From Hawksworthiomyces lignivorus (lineage: Eukaryota > Ascomycota > Sordariomycetes > Ophiostomatales > Ophiostomataceae), in assembly GCA_002917075.1 (NCBI GenBank), contig NTMA01000031.1, forward strand, positions 261,890-325,889: DNA of 64,000 nt. The letters are read 5' to 3'. A program made the translations under genes and the position numbers. The notes below the pieces were generated by a model, which saw nothing but the letters and a program-made list of their open reading frames with translations, ran no database searches and was not told the origin of the DNA. How positions within the stretch are numbered: the first letter of the stretch is position 1; every line of letters begins with the position of its first letter. This document shows, one piece after another, positions 33,046 to 45,039 of this stretch.

Positions 33046-34981
33046 CTAGTCCCAAGCCCCGTCCAGAATGTCGCTCAGCGCTTGCGTCAGCGCCGCCAGG
33101 TCATACCGCTCCATGGCCTTGCTGCGGCTGCCGGCGGACGCGCTCGCGCCCGACGTCGTGACCTGCTGTCGCCGAGTGGTGCCCTGGCTGGGCACTGTGA
33201 CGCACCGGATCCCCAGGCGGCGCAGCGCCGCCTCGTCCACCTTGGGCGCGCTGCTGGCGCTGCTGGCGTCATCTGCATCGTCGTTGTCGTCTTCGTCTTC
33301 GTCTTCGTCTTCGTCGTCGTCTTCGTCGCCTTTGTTCCGCGCGAGGTAGACCAGGTGCGTGACGTAGCGCCGGTGCTCGTCGTCGCGGACGGGGCCGAAA
33401 TCGGACTGGCTCTGCTTGCAGGCGGCCGCGATGGCGCGCACAAAGTCGACGGCGGTCATAGGGTCGCGGCGGGGGCCGGTCTCGCGGTCGAGGCGGCTGT
33501 TGAGGATGAGCACCTTTTTGCGGCGGTCGGCCGCCTCCTCTTCTGTGCCGCCGGCCAGCGCCGCGCCCACGCCCCGCAGCACCAGGCTCGGAAGGATGCT
33601 CGTGTACAGGCTGCCGACGCTGTAGACGACGGCCGCCGCCCCCCGCAGCGCGGCCAGCGCCTTGGCGTTGGCCGGTGGCCGGATCTCGTGGCCGTACGGG
33701 TTGATGTACCAGATGCGCGATATGCGCGCCGGCAGGTCCTCCTCGTCCTCCTTGCTGAAAGCGATCTGCGGCCGCCGCAGCACCGGCAGCGACCCCGGCA
33801 GCGTCGCGTCCTCAAAGTCGACCGCCGTGCTCGCCCGCTCGCGCGTCATGACGCGCCGCACGGAGCTCACGCCTCCAGCAGGCGGAGGCGCAGGTGCCGC
33901 CACCACCTCAGACGTAGCTGTCGTCGCCAGCCTACCGCCCTCTCGCCCGTCGGGCAAGGAGGTCGGCGTCCAGGGGTGGCTGATATTGACCTGCCCGGCG
34001 ATGGTGGAGCCGTCGGCGAGTCCCGCCGAGATGTGGTGGGTGAAATTGGAGTTGATGGACGGCAGCACTGCGACGTGGTCGGGGATGCCGCAGACGAGGG
34101 ACAGCAGGTAAATGGCGGCCTCAAAGGAGCCCGAGAACAGGCGCGCGCCGGTCAGGAACAGGTTGCCCACGCTGGCGCCCGCAAAATTGAAGACGGACGT
34201 GGACGGCCGCGCGCGCTTGACAATCTCGAGGTTGAGAGTGTTGAGGACGGCGCGGATGAGCTCGCGCGTGGCACTCGGCACAAAGGTCCAGAGCAGGTGC
34301 CGCGCCTCGACGATATCCAGCCATTCGATGCGTGCCTGGTTGGGGTCAGACGCGCAGAGGCGGTGCTCAAAGAGGGCACGGAGAGCCGCTCGTTCGTTTG
34401 TCGAAGAGGGCCTGCTGCTGCTAGTACCACCTTCACGTGCGGTTTCTTCTTCTTGATCGTCTTCAGTGGTCGGAATCAGACGGACCAGGCGGCCTACCCT
34501 ACATTAGTCTAAGGCAGGACAGACGACGGGAAAGAGGGCAGCATACTTCTAATGTCACCAACACCTGCATGGAGACGTCAGCATAGTGAACCAAAACGCA
34601 GCAGTAAGTGTAGTTCGACGTACTGGGTCCGCCAAAAAAGCGAATCAGCTCAGACGAGCTGCCGCCGTTATCTGAGATAGGGATGATATACGTGAGAGGG
34701 CATGGCTGTGTTCGCTTGTTTGTCCGAGTGTTTGAAAGATGAGTTGCCACTGCTTGAAAGGCATCTACGAGAGAATTGGCGGCTGTACCTCCTGAAAAGA
34801 TACAAATTCCTCTGGACGAAAGCGTAGCTGTGGAGAAAGCATCTGCTCCTCCTACCGTTGGCAAGGCTGAGGCCAAAGGCGAGGCTTGTATTGGTGAAGA
34901 TGAAGGGGGAGATTCGGTGAAAGCAGATGACGCCGTGACAAACGTCACAGGACGTATAGGGGTGCCAGTGCCGTCATCCAT
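33046..34981 (-). CDS. CofD/UPF0052 family protein, YNL011C type
   Basis: Exons, read downward: 34981-34624, 34564-34547 (a microexon of 18 nt) and 34493-33046, with introns of 59 and 53 nt; 607 residues. The microexon encodes the VGDIR of the family motif FFGGPSVGDIRSRLVRLIP, so all three exons are needed. The N-terminal GGTAANSLVDAF and IIPISDNGGSSSELIRFFGG are the nucleotide-binding signature of the CofD/YvcK superfamily. Later conserved parts include VGNLFLTGARLF and IWYINPYGHEIRPP. The C-terminal third holds an acidic Asp/Glu run from a GTCTTC-type repeat (33284-33330). Bacterial relatives transfer phospholactate or act as a gluconeogenesis factor; the function of fungal members is not established. 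Confidence 0.88.
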
Positions 34982-36059
34982 CTTACATTAACATGTTCAG
35001 AGAAGCGTTACAGAAGACAGTGGTAAAAAAAAAAGGACAAGCCAGACTCTAGAATTCACGATCCAAAGAGGAGGTCTTATTCTTTTTAAGCCTTCACTAA
35101 GATGAGATAGACTATACGAGACCTCGACCTTGATAGGGCGGGACCATCCCAAATTAGAAGAAAGCTTGATGGGGTGGGGTAGATGTCATCCGTCCAAAGG
35201 CAAAACATAGAGCTGTCCTCAAGCAATTAGCTTCGATAAGCCGCTAAAACAAGTTAGAAGAGACCATACAATAAGCCAACTCACACGACCACCATGGCCG
35301 AATTACCTTTTTCTTACTCTAGAGACCCTGTCCTAGTATCCGCAAAGCGGGCAGCTAGCACCTCTTCGTCGGTTGCTGATGTAGCATTGTGGCACTGCTA
35401 CGGATAATTGCTTGTTCTGTTCATGTTATCTTAGCTACGGTAAATGAGGGACATGACATCAACTACATACATTTGAAGCTACGCTCTGAGTCAATTTTTT
35501 TTGGGAAACGTGTCCAACTGCTATTTTCGTAGAAGATGGTTGTCACTGGTAAATCCTCGGGAGGAATATGAGGTTTCTTGCTTTTATTTTACGTTGGCAT
35601 GTCGGAGGTAGTAAGACAAGGGAAAAGAAAAAGAAAGAAGAATATACAAAATACATATACAAAAGCAAAATTTCCCGACTAGGTAAAAGAAGAACTAAGG
35701 CTAGACCATCTCTGGAGAAATAGCTGTCGAGGCACGTGGCATCAACTCTGGTTTTACAAGGGACGAGCGTGTAGGGCCCAAGAAGGAAAATAGAAGAGAA
35801 GACAAGGATCAATACAGAGTCACCATATTACAAGACAGATGCCAGATGTTACGATTTATAACTGCTCAAGATTGTTTGCCAACAATGTAAGATGAATAAA
35901 TGGATACCGTCAATTAGCACGCTGGTAGAAGAGAAGAAGGAGTATGAAGTTTTTATGCGGGAGGGAGAGGGAGTAAGGAGGAAGACGGAGAGAGAATGTG
36001 TGAGCGAGAGTAAGAGCGAGAGTTAAGAGTGAGAGCGAGAGAGGGAGATGAAGAGAGAG

Positions 36060-36098
<39 letters not shown>

Positions 36099-36331
36099 AA
36101 CAAAAGTAGAACTGAGCAGGTGAAAAGAAGAAATCCGTTCCAGGTTGCCCATCCGCCCCTGGGGCTAATAAGCACAGCGTAGTTGGAAATATCCCACAAG
36201 AAAAATAAATACATGCACACCGAAAAAAAGAAGAGCGAAAAGAACATCCAGAAGCAAGAAAAGTGGAAGCCGAAAGAAGTGAAAGAGAGACGAGGTCGTC
36301 TGCGGGCATACAGCAGCAGCTTGCCTCCACC
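34982..36331. other. intergenic with GA repeat
   Basis: No gene seen. A GA-rich block at about 35940-36110 includes a near-perfect GA repeat (36063-36094) and lies just 3' of the Barentsz gene. Frames through it are Leu/Ser repeats. Confidence 0.55.
36063..36094. repeat. GA dinucleotide repeat
   Basis: About 16 GA units within a longer purine-rich tract. Confidence 0.9.
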
Positions 36332-38981
36332 TCATTGGGGATAGTAAACTACGCTGGGCTGTTGCGCATAGTAGTATCCTTCTGCGGGGGCAGGTGTGAC
36401 CATACCGGCCATGCCAGGCATGTAGCCGGCCTGTGGAGGTGCCGGTGCATAGGATGAGTAGCTTGGGACGCCAGACATTTGTGAGGCGTCTAGGTAGTAC
36501 ACCATACCGTTGACCTCCTGGGCCACCATGCCGTGCTGGCCGTTGATCGGGGTGCCCATGGCTTCGCTCGGGCTGGGCTGTCCATAGACCGGCCCGGGAC
36601 CCTGGGGTACTGCTCGAGGGACAAACGCCGGAGCAGCACCTGTTGCGGCTATCGTTGACGGATAGGAAGGTGGCGTCGGATAGAAGTAGCCCTGTTGCGA
36701 AGGCGGCTGCATCATAGGGTATCCAGGCGCAGCGCCATAGTATGCCCCCCCCGGAGCCGCCGTTGTGTTCGGCTGCGAATACATTAGCCCTGGCTGGCCG
36801 GGCTGGTTGGGCTGGAAGGGCGCAGCGTGGATAGCGCGTTCTGGAATCTGTGACAGGGGCGTCCCTGTCGTATGTGAGTGGAAGGATGGGTGCCGAGTAT
36901 GGGATTCTCCTGGTGGGAAGCCGTTCGCCATTTGAATCGGCACCTGCTGGTGGAACGGCATAGAATATGGCTGCTGGTGTGGTGGCTGCTGAGCCGCGCC
37001 GACGGCTGTTGGCGACTCGATGTTTTCGACGGACACCGCCTTCTGTGGCCGAGGCTGGTGCATTGGTAGATTGTGGCTCGGACGGTTCTCCTGGAAAGTC
37101 GGTTTCTGCGGAAGAGGATGGTTTTGAGGAGGAGGAACTGTGCTGAGAGACGAAGACGTTTCGGACGGCTGGGGAGGCTGGGAAGGAAGAGAAGGCGGCT
37201 GTGAGGAAGCCGATAGAGGCGGCTGCGACGGCGGCGGCTGGCTGTTGGCTGTCGGGGGGGGCCCTGCGGGAACCGAAACGAAGGACGAGGGGTGAGGAGG
37301 AAGAGAGGGCAGTGGCACAGCCACGGCTCCAGCCATCGGCGGAACCATCTGCCCAGGTATGGACATTCCTGGGCCGCCGCTCAGTGGAGCACCCGGCATC
37401 ATAGCCGCTGGCTGGTTCATCGGCATCACGGCAGGTGGCAGACGGACGACGGGCCGCGCGCCATTGTCTATCGTGAGAGGCGGACGAGACACGGCGGAGC
37501 CCGTCGGAGAGATGATATAGTCGCGGCCCACATCGGGAGCGATGGAAGACCGTCGGCTGAGGGCGATACTTGGCGAATACATGCTTCCATTGTAGTAGCT
37601 GCCGCCAAACACGCTGGTCCGCCGCGAGAAGCCGGAGATGGAGCCCATCACGGAGCGCGTCCGGTTGCCGCGCAAACGCTGCTGGTTGGGTCGCAGCGCT
37701 CGCGGAATAAATATAAATGAGCGGTCGACGGCGGGGAAGATTTGGTGCTTCGGGTGGCCGGGCAGATCGATTACGACAGCCTTGTCGCGGCGCAGAGGCG
37801 GCCGGTGGTCGGGCAGTTTGGTGTATTGTACTACCTTGAACTTCTCAAACATGATAGGCTCTTTCATCGGCGGGAAGAACACGCGCACCGTCAGCGTGCC
37901 TAGTTGCTTCTCAACCGACATGGACCGATTGATGGGCACGGCGCTCGGCGGACATGTTGGGATGGTGCTCGCCGTTGTGGCGGCAGCTTGGCTGCCGCCG
38001 TACTGGCTGCTCGTGTCGTAATTTTGGCGTCGTGCCACTGCCAAGCGTGATGGGTTGGGCTGCGCTACTGCCTCGTGCATGTCGTGTGCCCACGGGGCAT
38101 TTACTATAGGGTCGGCTTGGTTGTGGAATGGACCGCTAATTCAATGTCCCAAGGTTAGCATCTGTCGTGAAGCCAGAGGAAGGAAATGAGGATGGGAAAT
38201 GAACATACTGCATTGGGGAGAATGAGCCCGCAAAACCGCCTCTACCCCGGCCACCTCGTCCCGATCTGCCAAACGGCCGGAACCCATTTGCTGCTGGGCC
38301 GGCACCTCTGTGGTCGTGCATGAAGAAGGCACCTCTGTTGGGCACAAACGATGGATCCTCGTCCCTTTTTTGTTTGTAAAGATCGTGTTCCCGACGCTGC
38401 TTCTCGTAGGCACTCTCTCTGCGCTGGGGTTGGATGGATGAGGAGGACACAATCGCAGGCTGCGGCGGTTTAGAGGGCGGCGCCGAAGACGTTGCTGGTG
38501 CTGTCGTGGAGTCGACGGCTCCGGCAGGGGAAGCATCGGCTTCCCGTTCTGATGCTGCGGTCGGCTCATCAGAGACGGCCATTCCACGTATGCCAGCCTC
38601 CGCGTCAGCGACAGCAGAGTCAGCAGCCGTGGCAGACTCGTCTGCGGCATCACCATACTTGCGCGCCCTCGATTTGGCTGCGGTCCCGTTTCCGTGCCCG
38701 CGTCCTAGACCGGCCGAGTCCTTGCGAGCATCGGGCACCGTCGGTGATGCCTCGTCGATGTCGCTGGTGTCACTGTCTCGGGCCGCATCGTGATCATCGC
38801 TCGCAAGAGAGCCCTCTGTCAGCGAGTCGTCGTCGACGATATCGACGGCATTGTGACTGTTGTCATCATCGCCGCCTTCTTCGTCTTCTAGCCGCCGCCG
38901 CTGGCCGATGAGTCGTCTTCGACGAGGTACATGGTGTCTTGTGGAGTTGGAAGAGGGAGCAGCGGCAGTGGCAGCAGCCAT
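36332..38981 (-). CDS. Barentsz/CASC3 (Btz domain) exon junction complex protein
   Basis: Exon 1 is 38981-38209 and exon 2 is 38135-36332, with a 73-nt intron; 858 residues. The eIF4AIII-binding (SELOR/Btz) region spans about 192-285 and is split by the intron: YEKQRREHDLYKQKRDEDP, then VPNRGAFFMHDHRG, an RG-rich linker (GRSGRGGRGRGGF), and after the junction NAPWAHDMHEAV. The N-terminal 190 residues are acidic and Ser/Ala-rich. The C-terminal 550 residues are Pro/Gln/Gly/Tyr-rich and probably disordered, ending in a repeated YYYAQ/VVYYPQ. Barentsz clamps eIF4AIII on spliced RNA and links it to translation, localisation and decay. Its presence implies a working exon junction complex, consistent with intron-bearing genes here and with UPF1 at 56.1 kb. 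Confidence 0.88.
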
Positions 38982-40089
38982 TCTGTTGTCGATCGAGATG
39001 CTGGAAATTGACGAGAGATCTCGCCGGTTTCAAGGTTCTCAGACGGGCGGTACGACGACGGAGGAGAAGGGAGAAGGGAGAAGGGGAGAGGAGGGGGGAG
39101 GCGACGGAGAAGAGAGGAGGAAACGTCGGAAATTTAGGTCGGTCGGATCGATGGTATGGGTCGAACGAAGCACAAAATACCGGAGCCGAGAGAGGAAGAC
39201 GAAGGGGGGTGAGCGGACAAGAAGGGTATGGAGCGAAGGTGGCCGCTGTCTGGCTGGCTCTGTTGAAATGTGGGCAGGATGGCCGTGCGGAGAGCCGAGT
39301 GCAATTGTCGATGGGATGGGAGGGATGCACGAGATATGGAAGAAGCGGAGGGACGGAATTCGGCTAGGAAAAGATGTGATGACGAAAGGACCGGAAATTC
39401 GAAGCTTGGGTGGATGGAAGAGGAAAGGCGACGGGGGGTTTCTCTTTTGTGGATAAAACAAAAGAAGACGAAATGGGGGCCAGAGCTTGTGTGAAGTTGC
39501 CTGTCTCGTGTTCTCCGCTGCGTTGGATTTCTGTTGGCTGATTCTCTAGTCCGCCTCTCTCTATAGGCTTCGTTTTGTCATATGGTTGGGAATTCGGAGG
39601 TAAAGCTAAACCGCACTGCGGCTCCAGATTGAAAAGAAGACAATACAGGAACGGCACTGGAAACAAAAGGCCCACGAGGAGAAGAAGACGCAAAAAAGGT
39701 AGAATGAATTAATTAATTACAGTTGACGTTCTGGAAAGCAAAAAAAAAGTGCAGTGAAGGGAGAACAAGAACAGAACGAGGAAGGAAAAGAAAGGACGAG
39801 TGGTGATGAGCAATGGAAGCTTGAAGAAGATGCAACCAAAAAAAAAATTAAACAAGAAAAAGAAGAAGCCGGACAAAGACAAAAGAGAAACTGTGCCGTG
39901 CGTGTGTGCGTGGGTGCGTGTTGTCTGGGTCTGAGTAGTAGTAAGAATCGTCTGCTCTGTTCTTCACTGCGCTTGTAATAGAACGAAGGGGATTTTCGAC
40001 TCGACCAAGGAGCGGCCAGCATTTGGAGTTATATCAGAGAATATTATTAACGGCATCGGGGGAGGCGAGAAAGTTTATTGCGTGGGACC

Positions 40090-40120
<31 letters not shown>

Positions 40121-41896
40121 ATGTCCGTCTGTCTGCCTATCCGTCGGTCTTGTCTATGTGTCCGCCACTCGCTATGCGTGCAGGCATGATACAGATGCTC
40201 CTCTCTTCTCTCTGAGCACGACAGCGTTTGCCAATTCTCTTGTCAACAATAGCGTGGCTCTTACTGTACGACGTAGCTCTGAAAGCGCTAGCATGCCGGG
40301 GGAACAACCAGCAAAAACGGCCGCCACAAAAAAGTATTAGCGCATAGAACACTATACATCTAGAAGGCGTACCCCCGCAAGGATTTCATTATTTGCAACT
40401 CGCTCCCTCGCAAACCGCCTAGGGCCCCTTGCCCAACCTAGACAGGGCAGAAGGCGATTGTTGGATAGAGCAGACGACCACTTCATCAAACAGGAAACTC
40501 CCACAAAGAACAGAAAGAGCAGGGGCCAGCACTCCAAAGTGGAACAAGTATAGTAGTGAAGGATGAGGAGAGCAGGTAATCTCTGAAGAAATTTGGAAAG
40601 TACAGTACATATAGTGCGTGTGGGTTGTACATCTACAGCAGGACTCTTTTTTGTTAAGACGGTCAAGAGAAACAGTCGAGAGAGACACTCGGCCAGCAAG
40701 GCAGCAACACATTGTTTACACGTCCTCCTCGCCTATGATTGGGAATAACGAGCAACCCAACACGCGAACGCACAGAAAAATCGAACAACAAGCAAAAGTA
40801 CGCAGGCAAGCAGAAAACGACTGGCCTAAACTCGCTCCCCAGGCGCAGTATGGTGCCCATGGCGCCTTGATGCAGAGCAAAAAAGGCGCGGCTTGATTGG
40901 GTCAGCATCTCATGTTTCTGCGCTACGTTCTCGTCTGCTCCTCCACGAAAACACATCTGTTATCCATCTGCAACTGCTCAGGTGCAACTTCAAAAAGCCG
41001 ATAGCTATCTGCCAAGGCAAAAAAAACCCGCCCAGTGTGAATTCGACTCAGACGAGGTACATGTAGACAGTGACAGTCTCTGCAGCACGCGTCGTCTCTC
41101 TTGCTGAATTGAGTGGGCACATTACACTCGATACGCATGGCCAGAGATGCCCCCTCCTCATCCTCCTCATTTTCTCCACGACCTAAAATATGCATGTGCT
41201 CCCGCTACGTCGACCAGGCCGGATATAGTTCTTTTTTCTCTCCGGAGAGTCTTGCAATTGCGGGCACGATAAGTGCCGGAAAGCACGCACTGTAGACTAA
41301 CGGCGAGGCTCATCTTCTTGCAGCTGCAGAGCCCGGAAGCGGCGGGTCTTTTCCTATCATGTAGTTCTGTGAGACGCACCACCTCTTTGTGGCCTGGCCT
41401 ATTACAAAGCCTAACTTTTCGAGATGTGCGGATGTAATCACTGAATTGCCTAATCAAGCAGCTTCTAGCTCAACTAACAACGTATAATCCAAGAAGAGCT
41501 TGCTGGCGTGGAAGACAATTGGTCTGTCCAATTGGGCAACGTATTTCTGGAGTGTAAAAGCTCTTGCTAGTGATTACGTTGAGTTCTGGAACGGCATTCA
41601 GCTGGAAGATATACCCGTATAAATTAACGTAAAAGCTACTATGTGATGTTTTAACAGCTGTGTTTTGTATTGGTTGAGGCTTAGTCGCCTTGATAAAAGG
41701 AAGGTAACAATTCTGAAATCATCGCATCATTCATACACACGTTAAAGAATAGCAAACACAATTGTGCAAGAGAGGTTAGACGAAACACAAAAGAATAATA
41801 TCCTCCTGCTCGCACTTTGCTTTCGAGCTCACTCGCGGCAAATAATATCTCGCGTCGACCAGCATCCTCTCTACGACAATCTGAGCCGATTCTCGC
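38982..41896. other. 2.9-kb intergenic region
   Basis: The first 500 bases are purine-rich on the plus strand, so a pyrimidine-rich Barentsz leader or promoter. It has a CTGT repeat at 40089-40120. Frames such as 38860-39456 are Arg/Glu/Gly-rich by-products of the purine tract. No gene supported up to the 3' end of the protease gene. Confidence 0.5.
40089..40120. repeat. CTGT tetranucleotide repeat
   Basis: Eight perfect CTGT units, followed by degenerate copies to about 40145. Confidence 0.95.
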
Positions 41897-43311
41897 TTAG
41901 TTGTCGTTTGAGCTCAAGTTTTGGGTGGACTGAATCTTGGGCACGGCGCCAAAGCGGGTGTTGCCCTGGTCCCAGATCTAATAAGACAATGCTATTAGCA
42001 AGCATGCACAAGGATCGCTAGATTTTGCACTAGAGAGAAAGAGTTCTAAACACTTACGGCGTAGATAGATTTCAGGAACGTGTCGCCCAGGATGTCAAAC
42101 GGATTCTGGCCGCGCGACTGCACTCCACCATACCAGTAGCCGTTCTGCGGATCGCCAAACGTCAGGTCTTCCTTCTGAATGACAAACTCATTGTCGCCGA
42201 CAGCCACAGAGAAGGTCGGCAGTTGGTCGACTGTGGTGCTGGTAGGGATGAGATAGCCCTGCTGGCTCTCGTCGTACTTGGCGCCGGGGATGGCCTTGTA
42301 CAGCGCCTCCACAACCTGGTCGGACACCAAGCAGAGCGTGGTGCCAGTGTCGGCGATGGCAGTGTTACCGGACTGCGTGATGGTCTGGCCGTTGATCGAC
42401 GCCGAGCCCGACTGGAACATCCAGAAGCCCTGGCTATTGTCAATGCCGGCCCAGGCAATGTCTTGACCCGAGGCGCTGACGAGGTCCTCGTCGATGTAGC
42501 CAAACGTGTAGAAGGACGTCTGGCCGCTGTCGCGTGTGCTGTAGAAGCACGACGTGAAGAGCTGTGCGTCTTGGGGCAGCGTGCTGCTGGAGATCAGATT
42601 GGCCACTGGGGTGGGCTGCGGGTCGGCCTTGCCGCCCGAAGTGATCGTGTTGATGGACGGCCAGGCCAGGCCGAGCAGGCCGTCTCCGCTGCCTTCGGCG
42701 AACTGCTCCGAGAGTGTCTTTGCCAGCTCAACGGCCTGGTTCTGAATAGCTACGCCTCCGACGGAGACTACATCGGTGCCCACGTCGCCAGACGCCGAGC
42801 TGCCATCGCCGTACGAGATCTTCCACTTCAGGTTCTCGGAAGCCTGCCAAGTGCTCGACTTGGAGGGGTCGAAGATGTTGTGGTTCTTCTGCAGTCTGCT
42901 GGATAGCTCCTTGGAGAACACCCAGAGATCGGACGAGCCCGTATCGAAGTCGAGCTGGAGCTTTTGGGCGGGTGTACCGATGTCGACCTCACAGAGATAC
43001 TCGGCATCTGTCTGCTGGTCCTCAGCAGTGACCGACCCGGTGCTGTCGCCTGTCTTCTTGACAAGGACTCGTTCAAAAGAGACGCGGCCACCGACCGGGA
43101 CGCTGCTTCCGAAGAGCCCCTTCTGGTGGATACGCCTGGTGTGGTGATACGGGCCAGACTTGGTGGTCTCGAAGCCGTAGCGTCTCAGAGATGACACATA
43201 CGACTTTGTGCCATTGGCCTTGTAGTGTTTGTTGTGGGCGGCAATAACCTTCTTGAGGCCGAGGGCCTGCTTTACCTGCCGCTGCACTTCAAACACTGCC
43301 AGCGTCGACAT
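41897..43311 (-). CDS. pepsin-type aspartic protease without signal peptide
   Basis: Exon 1 is 43311-42058 and exon 2 is 41977-41897, with an 80-nt intron; 444 residues. Both catalytic motifs are present: Asp123 (DFDTGSSDLW) and Asp321 (IADTGTTLC), with flap Tyr167 (ISYGDGSS). The final exon supplies the C-terminal strand (IWDQGNTRFGAVPKIQ). The fold matches the A1 family (penicillopepsin, endothiapepsin). The N-terminus, MSTLAVFEVQRQVKQALGLK, is amphipathic and charged, not a secretion signal. An in-frame ATG nine codons upstream adds MNDRRSVFT and gives no signal either. About 100 residues precede the mature domain and include basic RR/KK sites, like a propeptide. The enzyme could be cytosolic, or leave by another route; an unseen upstream exon is also possible. 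Confidence 0.87.
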
Positions 43312-45039
43312 TGTGAAAACAGAGCGTCTGTCGTTCAAGGGGGAAATTAAAAGAGGTCAAAGTGAAAAGACTCAAAATTTGAACAAATAGCAGGGGGAAA
43401 TGTCGGCAGAGAGGGCTTGGATCAAGGCGAGAGGAAGACGAGAAGAGAGGGTTGTTCTGAGTTACTTATACATGGTTTGATGCTGTCAAACGCATAGCTA
43501 TATCTCCTTCCCAAATAGGATAGACATGGTTTACAGCTGCGCAGTACAAACGTAGAAACAGGATATCACTCAGCCTGGACAGGAGGCACCGCCAAACGGA
43601 AGGCGCGGCTTGCTCTCCAGACGATGCCGTAGTGCATTTGCGTCATCTGCGGCTTCCGTCTAGGTTCTTTTGCAAAGCAGCCACGCACGAATGACCAGGT
43701 AAGGACATGCATCCAGCTCTTCCCTGTCAAGTCGAAAGAGAGAAGCACGCGGATGAAAGCATCCAACAACCACTCCGGCGGCTGGAAAGGGGCGTTTTGC
43801 CAGGCCAGTTGCTGAGCGTGAACTTGTTTTGCGGTCGCCCACACCTTTCGGTTTCACCACTGACCGCATTGCTTCTCTCTGCTTGCCACCCCCGATCCTG
43901 AGCAACGAATGACAAGCAGCTGGCCCCTTTTTGGGCGAAACAAATCATCCACTTCGCCTGGAACGTCATTGACTACGAGTGCCTTTATCTTGCTGCAAAA
44001 GGCTCCCCCACGGTGTCATGACAGCTGAAACAGCTTGCGCATTGTGGCCCTGGCTCATGACGGCTGCGGGCGCAGGCTGCTCTAGTTTTGACTTACATGA
44101 CACCCTGTGGTCTTGTGATATCGCAAGATAACGAACGTAAGAGAGATAACAGAGGCGCTACAACAAGTAACCTCTGACTCAAGGTAAAACCAAACAAAAA
44201 AAAGTTCGCATTACGCAGGTATATCGCCCTTGATTAAATCGCCTACTCTTTTCCGTCTGTCTCCTCTTCACGCCCTGTCCAGTACTTTTCCTTTTTGTTT
44301 CTTCTTTGCCTTCCTATTTTCCTGTTTTCTTGGAGCGGCCTCTCAAGCGTGCATGGATATCCCGGTGGCACAGTAGCGCCTTAATGATCGGCCATTAAGT
44401 ACTGAGGTGGCATTCTGTGGTAGGCCATCTAAAAGAGCCAGCTCCGAAGGTGCCTTATTATTCAAGGTGCTAGGAGGGTAGCGGCCTTAATCCGGACATC
44501 TCCCGAAGATATTCTGCGCTGAAAATAATTGATTTACGCAAACCCCTGTCCCCAATCGAGAGGATCGCGAAGGTCGCTGGTGTGTGGTGATATGCCATTT
44601 GGAAAATCCTACGCAGAGATGGAGACTGCTATTAAACTAGTTTATGGAATCTGCCACCCCACAATGCACCTTCTATTTGTTTTCTGATCTGTTTCCAATT
44701 AGAGCATGCGTGTTCTTGGCAATTTCGACGAGGCTCGACGAACGAATCTAGTCGCCAAACCCGAGGCTCTCGAAACAAGCTAAAACCAGAGCATCCAAGA
44801 CATGCAACCTGGAGCACTGCGATCGCCAAGCCATGGCTCTGCAAGGGCGGTAGCTCTGCCCCTGGATTTGGCCAAAGGCATACACTACATATATAGAAAT
44901 AGGTGCCGCAGAGGCAATGTTGGATAGCTATATATCCAGATATAGCAAATGTGATTTGGGTGACACGTCTTGGCGACAGACAGCATAGTAAGCCGGTTTG
45001 TAGCATGCTGTACCTACGTCATTGGCCTGCTATTACCGG
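43312..45039. other. intergenic, no supported gene
   Basis: Protease promoter side and ABZ2 3' flank. A 92-codon minus frame (43844-43566) has protein-like composition but no recognised family, start context or splice partner. Nothing else seen. Confidence 0.5.

Noticed and set aside
33082..34512. 476-codon plus-strand frame opposite the CofD-like gene
   Set aside because: Same effect of G/C-ending codons. It has Arg/Ala-rich composition and contains the reverse of the Asp/Glu repeat as a Val/Phe run.
38860..39456. 198-codon plus-strand frame
   Set aside because: It overlaps the Barentsz first exon on the other strand and a purine tract; Arg/Glu/Gly low complexity.
43566..43844. 92-codon minus-strand frame between the protease and ABZ2
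   Set aside because: Composition is plausible but there is no recognised family, no splice partner and no supporting promoter context, so it was not called.
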